DNA from: an uncultured Eubacteriales bacterium
Lineage (GTDB): Bacteria; Bacillota; Clostridia; Oscillospirales; CAG-272
Assembly: GCA_900546315.1 (NCBI GenBank)
Contig: URCP01000015.1
Span: 1-45,952 of the forward strand
Length of the DNA: 45,952 nucleotides
Direction: 5' to 3'
The notes under the pieces: model-generated
The model's input: the letters and a program-made list of their open reading frames with translations, nothing else
Database searches by the model: none
Told to the model about the DNA's origin: nothing
Part shown: positions 40,204 to 45,952 of the stretch, in pieces
Position numbering within the stretch: position 1 is the first letter of the stretch
How the letters are laid out: every line of letters starts with the position of its first letter
Made by a program: the position numbers and the translations under genes

Positions 40204-40356
40204 TGATATGTCAATTGACAAACGGAGAAAAATAGTATATAATATAAGACAGGGACGACGAATCGAGATCGGCGGAATTCGGTAGGGAGAGAAAGTGCAC
40301 GTTCTCCTGGCTGGTCGGCAATTCGAAACATGATAAGAAGAAACACGGCGGTAAAA
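40204..40356 (+). promoter_or_regulatory. Promoter and conserved leader of tandem unit 1
   Basis: TTGACA (40215-40220), 17-bp spacer, TATAAT (40238-40243). The -35 is part of a perfect palindrome TGTCAATTGACA (40209-40220). The following 80 bases, including GGACGACGAATCGAGATCGGCGGAATTCGG-like blocks and CTGGTCGGCAATTCGAA, are nearly identical to unit 2 at 43335, offset 3131 bp. A regulator site and a conserved leader are likely. Confidence 0.8.
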
Positions 40357-40671
40357 ATGAAAAAGTTCATTTCCCTCGCGCTTATCCTTGTCCTTACCCT
40401 GATTTGCGGGGTACAGATCGCCGCTGACTCGGCGGAGACATGCCTACTGTGCAACCATCAGTGGGCTATCACTTACGGTCAATATGATGAGCATGGTTCT
40501 GAGTACTGCCACATAACAGTCTATGAGGGCATCATCAAGACCTGCGAATTGTGTCCTGCGGTGGAGCATCCTGAAGCTGACCGTATTTATATTACAGAGC
40601 GCTATGAGCATCTTCCAAAGGTCGGTAGCGATGGCTTTGTACGCTGCTACTATTGCCGTGGATATCTTTAA
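40357..40671 (+). CDS. Small secreted Cys/His-rich protein, tandem copy 1
   Basis: The 104-residue product starts at the ATG at 40357 (MKKFISLA); the GGCGGT before it is a moderate site. It has a signal peptide (ISLALILVLTLICGVQIA, cleavage near AADSAE). The mature part of about 80 residues is Cys/His-rich in the order CLLCNH, YCH, TCELC, RCYYC. Its paralogue at 43487 shares the signal peptide almost exactly and keeps the pattern (MCKH, ECH, TCTLC, RCIYC) but little else. CxxC pairs plus CxH suggest a metal-binding or disulfide-stabilised fold outside the cell. It precedes a long lipoprotein by 66 bp with a hairpin between. I know of no matching family. The region is more AT-rich than the genes to its left. 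Confidence 0.8.
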   Translation: MKKFISLALILVLTLICGVQIAADSAETCLLCNHQWAITYGQYDEHGSEYCHITVYEGIIKTCELCPAVEHPEADRIYITERYEHLPKVGSDGFVRCYYCRGYL

Positions 40672-40690
40672 TCGGCAGTAAGAATGAGGA

Positions 40691-40722
40691 TGGGTACGGA
40701 TATCTTTGGGTATTCGTACCCA
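40691..40722 (+). other. Intergenic hairpin, unit 1
   Basis: TGGGTACG pairs with CGTACCCA around a 16-base loop, 15 bp before the lipoprotein start. No T-run. Unit 2 has a different sequence but also a stem at the same place. Confidence 0.65.
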
Positions 40723-40737
40723 GTCTGGTATAAAATT

Positions 40738-43251
40738 ATGAAAAAAACTTTAGCGGTGATTTTGGCAACAATCATTTTTTTGTCACTAACAGTTTCATGC
40801 TCTAAAAAAAACGAACGTAAGGAACAGTTATACTATTACATGGCGGAATTCATCGAAGCAGATGAAAAGATAAATTCTGTACTAAAAAATAAAGAGACAA
40901 AAATCGGAAGATTAGTAGGTTTTGGCCATTTTAACAATGCCGGTATCTGGAATGATAGAGTTCTTGAGGGGACACTTGCTGTATCGCCCACAGTACTGCT
41001 CACGTTTGATTACAAAAGCGGGAATATGTCAAGAACCGAATTCAAAGTCCTTTTGCCAGAGAGTGGAATTAAGGCTCAGCCCAGGTCTGACGACTTAGCT
41101 TTTCTCGGAACGCTTGACGATGGATCATATGTCTTTATCCAGAAATATCTTAACCTGCACTTTGACGGGGAAAGTATCAATACTGATTTGAACGCAAATT
41201 ATCCTTATAATCACTGGTATCTGACAAACTACAACAGTGACGGAATAATGACATATTCGAAGCTGCTTTATGATATTGACGAGACAATTGGCAGTTCCGA
41301 TACAACGCTGTATTTCGATAGCGCGTTTCTTTCGTCCGATGGAACGGTATATATTTTTTCACAGGATTATTACTCCGGTGGCGATTCATATGTAGTCGCC
41401 ATGACGCCCACGGGCGAAGTAAAGAACTCTGTTCGTCTGAAAGATGTGTGCCCTGATTACGCGTCCGGAAATATCACGTTTAATTCTGTCAGAGAGGACA
41501 TGAACGGAAATATCTGCGTGGTCTTTGAGCGGTTTAATCCGGACGATGGGTATAATCATTTTGAGTTCTGCCGATATGACGACCTCGCGAATGGAAATGA
41601 ATATAAACCTGTAAAGTTCCGTCAGGATTTCGGATACGGATTGCTTGTCGCTTTCTCTGACAAAGAGGCGTATTTCAGCACGGTGTACGGACTGGATCGT
41701 GAGACTGTCGGGGAAAATGGTTATGATCAGATACTGAACTGGCTTGATGTTGATATTTCCGGATGCTCAGATATCTACTTTGAATCACTGAACAGATTCG
41801 TCCTGACATTTACTGACGAGTACACGTTCGAATCCTATTTCATAATAGTAACCCGCACGGAAGAGCCCTACGAATCCCAGCGGGACGTCATAACAATAGC
41901 CTACGATGAATCAAAAACAAACGACACCCGCGCGAAGGCGACGCGGAATCTTCTCAATATCGTGAGCCGCTTCAACCGCACAAGCGACGACTACCGAATC
42001 AAGCTCATCCCCTACTCATCCGATGATGTGTCGACTGCGAACGATAAGCTCTACCGAGACATAATCTCAGGCGAGATGCCGGATATGGTTTTGTTCGGTG
42101 GTTCGATCACGGCTGACCCGTTCCTGAAAACCGGCGCGTTTATGGATTTGTATAAGTTCATGGATAAAGATGAGACTTACACGCGAGACGCGTTCCTGCC
42201 GTGTGTTCTCGAGCCGTTCGAGGTGAAGGGAAAACTTCCTTATATCGTGACGAATTTCAGCTTTGAGACATTAGCCGGACTGACTGACGTCATCGGAGAC
42301 AAGACTTCATGGACGGTCGACGAGTTCGCTGAACTGGTCGATTCCCTCGAAAACGGGCAGTACCTGATGAAGGTTGATTCAGCTTCCGACCCGCAGTATG
42401 AGCTGTTCAAAACGATACTTCCGTATATCGTCAGTGACTATGTTGACTACAACAAAGAGAAGTGCGATTTCGGGAAGGAATTCAAGAAGCTCCTCGAGAC
42501 CTGTAAGCGTGCTCCTGTTAAGGCGGTCGACGGATATCTCGCGACTGAGAATTATCTCGACGGTGACGTTGTTCTCGGGAAGATATCGCTCGGTGAGACG
42601 AGTGGATATATGGACGACCGGTTCGCGATGTTCGGGGATAAGGACATAACATTGATTGGTGCTCCGACGAAAAAGGGGAGCGGTACGGCGCTTATGTATG
42701 ACCTCGCGTTCTCGATAACGAAGGACTGCGCGTTCCCTGAAGGAGCCTGGGAATTCATCAAGTACTATATCTCCGCCGGACCGGGACAGTGGGAGAATTT
42801 CATCGAAATGCCGCAGACGGTGTATTTCGCGGACGGCTTCATTCCGACGAAGGAGACGGAAGAGGAGATGTTCACGGTGCTCGACACGATGGTGTTCTAC
42901 TTCAACACGACGCCGACAAGGCTTGACAACGGGGACGAGGGAATATCTCTCAGCAGATGGATCGGAACGAAGATCAGCACGAACGAGCTGACACTGCATA
43001 TACAGGACAGAGCCAATGGGATGAACAACTACTATCACAAACAGCTTGGATATGTCCCGGTATACTTCAGCGAGAATGACGCGGAGCAGCTGCGGGCGAT
43101 GTTCGACGACTGCCGGAGAGTCGCGTCGAAGGACGACGCAGTGTTGTCGATAATCCTCGAGGAAGCGTCAGCTTATTTCTCCGGGGTGAGAAATATTGAC
43201 GATACCGTGAAGTTCATTACTGACAGGGTTAATACGAGGATACATGAATAA
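40738..43251 (+). CDS. Long solute-binding lipoprotein with N-terminal beta domain, tandem copy 1
   Basis: The 837-residue product starts at the ATG at 40738 (MKKTLAVIL); an upstream in-frame ATG lies before the intergenic hairpin and lacks a site. The lipobox is TVSC (Cys about residue 21). Residues about 30-375 form a beta-rich domain with repeated strand motifs (GHFNNAGIWNDR, FLGTLDDGSYVFIQKYL, DGTVYIFSQDYYSGGDSYVVAMTPTGEVKNS, REDMNGNICVVFERF) resembling a beta-propeller. Residues about 385-800 are a family-1 solute-binding domain (TRNLLNIVSRFNRTSDDYRIKLIPY, GEMPDMVLFGG, SWTVDEFAELVDSLENGQYL, PEGAWEFIKYYIS). The fusion suggests a sensor or receptor as well as a binder. No permease is nearby. 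The N-terminal half is AT-rich; the C-terminal half resembles host codon use. Confidence 0.85.
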   Translation: MKKTLAVILATIIFLSLTVSCSKKNERKEQLYYYMAEFIEADEKINSVLKNKETKIGRLVGFGHFNNAGIWNDRVLEGTLAVSPTVLLTFDYKSGNMSRTEFKVLLPESGIKAQPRSDDLAFLGTLDDGSYVFIQKYLNLHFDGESINTDLNANYPYNHWYLTNYNSDGIMTYSKLLYDIDETIGSSDTTLYFDSAFLSSDGTVYIFSQDYYSGGDSYVVAMTPTGEVKNSVRLKDVCPDYASGNITFNSVREDMNGNICVVFERFNPDDGYNHFEFCRYDDLANGNEYKPVKFRQDFGYGLLVAFSDKEAYFSTVYGLDRETVGENGYDQILNWLDVDISGCSDIYFESLNRFVLTFTDEYTFESYFIIVTRTEEPYESQRDVITIAYDESKTNDTRAKATRNLLNIVSRFNRTSDDYRIKLIPYSSDDVSTANDKLYRDIISGEMPDMVLFGGSITADPFLKTGAFMDLYKFMDKDETYTRDAFLPCVLEPFEVKGKLPYIVTNFSFETLAGLTDVIGDKTSWTVDEFAELVDSLENGQYLMKVDSASDPQYELFKTILPYIVSDYVDYNKEKCDFGKEFKKLLETCKRAPVKAVDGYLATENYLDGDVVLGKISLGETSGYMDDRFAMFGDKDITLIGAPTKKGSGTALMYDLAFSITKDCAFPEGAWEFIKYYISAGPGQWENFIEMPQTVYFADGFIPTKETEEEMFTVLDTMVFYFNTTPTRLDNGDEGISLSRWIGTKISTNELTLHIQDRANGMNNYYHKQLGYVPVYFSENDAEQLRAMFDDCRRVASKDDAVLSIILEEASAYFSGVRNIDDTVKFITDRVNTRIHE

Positions 43252-43257
43252 TTGCAC

Positions 43258-43285
43258 AAAGACCGTTCGATGAGGACGGTCTTTT
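43258..43285 (+). terminator. Terminator after the first long lipoprotein
   Basis: AAAGACCGT (43258-43266) pairs with ACGGTCTTTT (43276-43284). The preceding TAATTGCACAAAGACCGTT matches the terminator at 40117-40135, so the terminator is part of the duplicated block. Confidence 0.8.
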
Positions 43286-43334
43286 CGGTTCTTGTTACGG
43301 TAATAGTACACAAAAAAATAACACTGACATTAGA

Positions 43335-43486
43335 TGATATGTCAATTGACAAACGGAGAAAAATAGTATATAATATAAGACAGGGACGACGAATCGAGAT
43401 CGGCGGAATTCGGTTGGAAGGAAAAGCGCGCGTTCTCCTGACTGGTCGGCAATTCGAACAATCGATGTAGCAAAATGGAGGATCTT
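43335..43486 (+). promoter_or_regulatory. Promoter and conserved leader of tandem unit 2
   Basis: TTGACA (43346-43351), 17-bp spacer, TATAAT (43369-43374), with the same TGTCAATTGACA palindrome over the -35 as unit 1. The leader is nearly identical to that of unit 1 for about 120 bases, then diverges; here a strong GGAGGATCTT site precedes the start. Confidence 0.82.
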
Positions 43487-43807
43487 ATGAAAAAAAGATT
43501 ACTTTCCCTCGCGCTTATCCTTGTCCTTACCCTGATATGTGGGGTACAGATCGCCGCTGACTCGGCGGAGACACGACTGATGTGTAAACACGTTTTCTCA
43601 TTGGCATTGGTCGGAGAAGAAGAGCAGGACACCACGCCGCACAACGAATGCCACTACTGGGTTTATAACCGTGAAGTTTTTACGTGCACTCTTTGCGGTT
43701 ACTCCTATGAAGGAGAGCGGTCATACGTTGGCGAGGTATGGCATCACGTTGTTCCGGAAGGGCAAACTCGGTGCATATATTGCTGGGGCGTTCCGTCTAA
43801 TAGTTGA
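43487..43807 (+). CDS. Small secreted Cys/His-rich protein, tandem copy 2
   Basis: The 106-residue product starts at the ATG at 43487 (MKKRLLSLA) after a strong GGAGGATCTT. The signal peptide (LLSLALILVLTLICGVQIA) and cleavage region ADSAET are identical or nearly so to copy 1, including at DNA level. The mature part keeps only the spacing of MCKH, ECH, a Trp-Val-Tyr/Val-Tyr turn, TCTLC and RCIYC. Between these points sequence and length differ, including a Glu/Asp-rich loop EEEQDTTPHN. This is a paralogue under strong diversification or divergent specificity. A 10-bp hairpin and the second long lipoprotein follow after 67 bp. Confidence 0.8.
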   Translation: MKKRLLSLALILVLTLICGVQIAADSAETRLMCKHVFSLALVGEEEQDTTPHNECHYWVYNREVFTCTLCGYSYEGERSYVGEVWHHVVPEGQTRCIYCWGVPSNS

Positions 43808-43824
43808 TCTGCCGAATTAATTAT

Positions 43825-43852
43825 GGGCTGTCGCACAATGGCGCGGCAGCCC
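43825..43852 (+). other. Intergenic hairpin, unit 2
   Basis: GGGCTGTCGC pairs with GCGGCAGCCC (one G-U pair) around ACAATGGC, 22 bp before the lipoprotein start. No T-run. The stem has no sequence in common with the unit 1 hairpin. Confidence 0.7.
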
Positions 43853-43874
43853 TGACTTATATATGAGGTTATAT

Positions 43875-45952
43875 ATGAGAAGAAAACTATTTGCTGCGTT
43901 ATTTGTTGGCACAATGATACTATCCGTTTTTTCACTGTTTTCCTGTACTCAGAAAACGGAGCGTGAGAACCCGCTGTACTATTACACAGCCGAATTCATC
44001 AACGCAGATGAAAAATATAAGTCTGTATGGACCAGTACAAGCATAAAGAGGGACGAGATAACATTTTCAACCCATTTCACAAATGATGGACTTTGGTTCT
44101 ATGATGGAAAAGAAGATATTACTTCGGACGATGGAACTTATATAGAATCACAATCAACGATTTTGTATCTGTTTGATTATAAAATAAATTCAATGTCAAG
44201 AAAAGAACTCTGGGTAGATGACCCTGTATATGAGGATTTCAGAGCGTCCTCTGCATCGACGGAGCTGCTTGGCTTTTTGAATGATGGAACATATGTATGC
44301 CTTGAAAAGTATCTGAACAGACATTATGATGGCACTCCAATCAAATATGATGCGAACCTTAAATATCCATACAATCATTGGTATCTGACAAACTACGACA
44401 GCAACGGGATAATGACATACTCGAAACTTCTGTATGACATTGACGAGACCATCGGCGACGCTGATGTGAACCTTTATTATGGCAATATGTTCTTCTCTTC
44501 CGATAAGACGATATATTTGTATATCGCGGATTACAGCGGCAGAGGAGACGCGTATATCGTTGCCATGACCCCGACTGGAGAAGTGAAGAGCTCGGTGTCA
44601 ATGAAGGACGCCTGCCCGGCATACGCGGCGGGAAATCTGAATTTCGATTCTGTCAGAGAGGACATGAACGGCAATATCTGTGCTGTATTCTGCGGCACTG
44701 ATATCGAATATGGTTTCAGGCGCTACGAATTCTGCCGTTACGATGACCTTGTGAGTGGGAAAGAATACAAGCCGACAAAGTTCCGTCAGGATTTCGGAGA
44801 GGGAAGTCTTGTGGCGTTTTCTGATAAAGAAGCGTATTTCAAAACGATCTACGGAATAAACCGCGAGACTGTCGGTGAAGAAGGCTATGACCAGATACTG
44901 AACTGGCTTGATATCGATATTACCGGCACTTTCTCTATGAATATCTATTTCGAGTCGCTGGACAGATTTGTGCTGACTTATATTGACGAGTACACATTTG
45001 AGTCCTATTTCATAATAGTCAATCGCACAGAAGAACCCTACGAATCCCAGCGCGACGTCATAACAATAGCCTACGATGAATCAAAAACAAACGACACCCG
45101 CGCGAAGGCGACGCGGAATCTTCTCAATATCGTGAGCCGCTTCAACCGCACAAGCGACGACTACCGAATCAAGCTCATCCCCTACTCATCCGATGATGTG
45201 TCGACTGCGAACGATAAGCTCTACCGAGACATAATCTCAGGCGAGATGCCGGATATGGTTTTGTTCGGTGGTTCGATCACGGCTGACCCGTTCCTGAAAA
45301 CCGGCGCGTTCATGGATTTGTATAAGTTCATGGATAAGGATGAGACCTACACGCGAGACGCGTTCCTGCCGTGTGTTCTCGAGCCGTTTGAGGTGAAGGG
45401 AAAACTTCCTTATATCGTGACGAATTTCAGCTTTGAGACATTAGCCGGTCTGACCGACGTCATCGGAGACAAGACTTCATGGACGGTTGACGAGTTCGCG
45501 GAGCTTGTCGATTCTCTCGAGAGCGGGCAGTACCTGATGAAGGTTGATTCAGCTTCCGACCCGCAGTATGAGCTGTTCAAAACGATACTTCCGTATATCG
45601 TCAGTGATTATGTTGACTACAACAAAGAGAAGTGCGATTTCGGGAAGGAATTCAAAAAACTCCTCGAGACCTGTAAGCGTGCTCCTGTAAAGGCTGTAGA
45701 CGGATATCTCGCGACCGAGAATTATCTCGACGGGGACGTTGTTCTCGGGAAGATATCACTTGGTGAGACACAGGGTTATATGGAAGATCGTTTCGCGATG
45801 TTCGGAGACAGAGACATAACTCTTATTGGCGCTCCGACAGAAAAAGGAAGCGGAACGGCACTTATGTATGATCTGGCGTTCTCGATAACGAAGGACTGCG
45901 CGTTCCCTGAAGGAGCCTGGGAATTCATCAAGTACTATATCTCCGCCGGACC
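43875..45952 (+). CDS. Long solute-binding lipoprotein, tandem copy 2 (cut by window end)
   Basis: The reading frame starts at the ATG at 43875 after GAGGTTATAT and stays open to the window edge (692 codons). The signal peptide ends in lipobox LFSC (Cys about residue 24). The N-terminal beta-rich domain (about 25-390) is a diverged paralogue of copy 1, with shared anchors such as YPYNHWYLTNY, VAMTPTGEVK, VREDMNGNIC, FRQDFG and GYDQILNWLD. The solute-binding domain that follows is almost identical to copy 1 at DNA level: from 45054 to 45310 I see no difference from 41884-42140, and few beyond. This suggests recent homogenisation of the C-terminal half only. About 145 residues are missing if it matches copy 1. 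Confidence 0.85.
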   Translation, partial: MRRKLFAALFVGTMILSVFSLFSCTQKTERENPLYYYTAEFINADEKYKSVWTSTSIKRDEITFSTHFTNDGLWFYDGKEDITSDDGTYIESQSTILYLFDYKINSMSRKELWVDDPVYEDFRASSASTELLGFLNDGTYVCLEKYLNRHYDGTPIKYDANLKYPYNHWYLTNYDSNGIMTYSKLLYDIDETIGDADVNLYYGNMFFSSDKTIYLYIADYSGRGDAYIVAMTPTGEVKSSVSMKDACPAYAAGNLNFDSVREDMNGNICAVFCGTDIEYGFRRYEFCRYDDLVSGKEYKPTKFRQDFGEGSLVAFSDKEAYFKTIYGINRETVGEEGYDQILNWLDIDITGTFSMNIYFESLDRFVLTYIDEYTFESYFIIVNRTEEPYESQRDVITIAYDESKTNDTRAKATRNLLNIVSRFNRTSDDYRIKLIPYSSDDVSTANDKLYRDIISGEMPDMVLFGGSITADPFLKTGAFMDLYKFMDKDETYTRDAFLPCVLEPFEVKGKLPYIVTNFSFETLAGLTDVIGDKTSWTVDEFAELVDSLESGQYLMKVDSASDPQYELFKTILPYIVSDYVDYNKEKCDFGKEFKKLLETCKRAPVKAVDGYLATENYLDGDVVLGKISLGETQGYMEDRFAMFGDRDITLIGAPTEKGSGTALMYDLAFSITKDCAFPEGAWEFIKYYISAG

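Noticed and set aside
43252..43470. Open frame of 72 codons before the second small protein
   Set aside because: It covers the terminator, promoter and leader, and the matching region in unit 1 is not open in the same way.
43875..45952. Pseudogene or frameshift in the second long lipoprotein
   Set aside because: The frame is open from a good start to the window edge; it is incomplete only because the sequence ends.

Overview
The window looks like chromosomal DNA of a spore-forming, Gram-positive gut-type Clostridia (Bacillota), probably near the Oscillospirales. Evidence: a gpr-spoIIP sporulation cluster, a tyrosine T-box leader, purine-rich Shine-Dalgarno sites with near-consensus sigma-A promoters (17-bp spacers), a DUF4364 gene, Thr/Pro/Glu linkers on surface proteins, and GC-rich codon use over most of the window. 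Taxonomy is inferred from gene content only. No rRNA, tRNA, CRISPR array, transposase or phage gene was seen.

Layout. 0.1-5 kb: ychF, a MocR-type regulator lacking the usual PLP lysine, and a divergent beta-helix protein. 4.4-12.7 kb: a divergent TetR gene and a tightly coupled three-gene operon (small protein, MMPL/RND transporter, 1508-residue GLUG/coiled-coil surface protein). 12.7-18 kb: a zinc-ribbon membrane protein, a type II pantothenate kinase overlapping a HAD-IIA phosphatase, and the minus-strand sporulation cluster gpr - spoIIP - small membrane protein. 18-22 kb: an orphan OppA-like lipoprotein, DUF4364, a sigma-70-like factor and a zinc-ribbon protein. 22.3-25.4 kb: a Tp47-like secreted protein and a fused ferric-reductase-like/FMN-binding protein, probably an extracellular flavin electron-transfer module. 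25.5-27.7 kb: T-box-controlled tyrS and a zinc-ribbon membrane protein.

27.8-40.1 kb is a carbohydrate-utilisation region. A LacI regulator has matching palindromic operators in front of itself and of a GH36 alpha-galactosidase - solute-binding lipoprotein - EamA permease operon. Next to it a GH106-like glycoside hydrolase is transcribed divergently from two overlapping AraC-family genes, which are followed by an FAD-dependent oxidoreductase. No ABC permease or ATPase gene accompanies any of the solute-binding proteins.

40.1-45.9 kb holds a tandem duplication. Each unit has the same promoter and leader, a small secreted Cys/His-rich protein, an intergenic hairpin and a long lipoprotein that joins an N-terminal domain to a solute-binding domain. 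The second unit runs off the window. The solute-binding parts are almost identical, while the N-terminal domains and the mature small proteins have diverged strongly. This is the most unusual locus here.

Across the window, four copies of an approximately 90-bp palindromic element sit at or just after gene 3' ends. Their stems keep pairing although the sequence changes, and two of them overlap stop codons.
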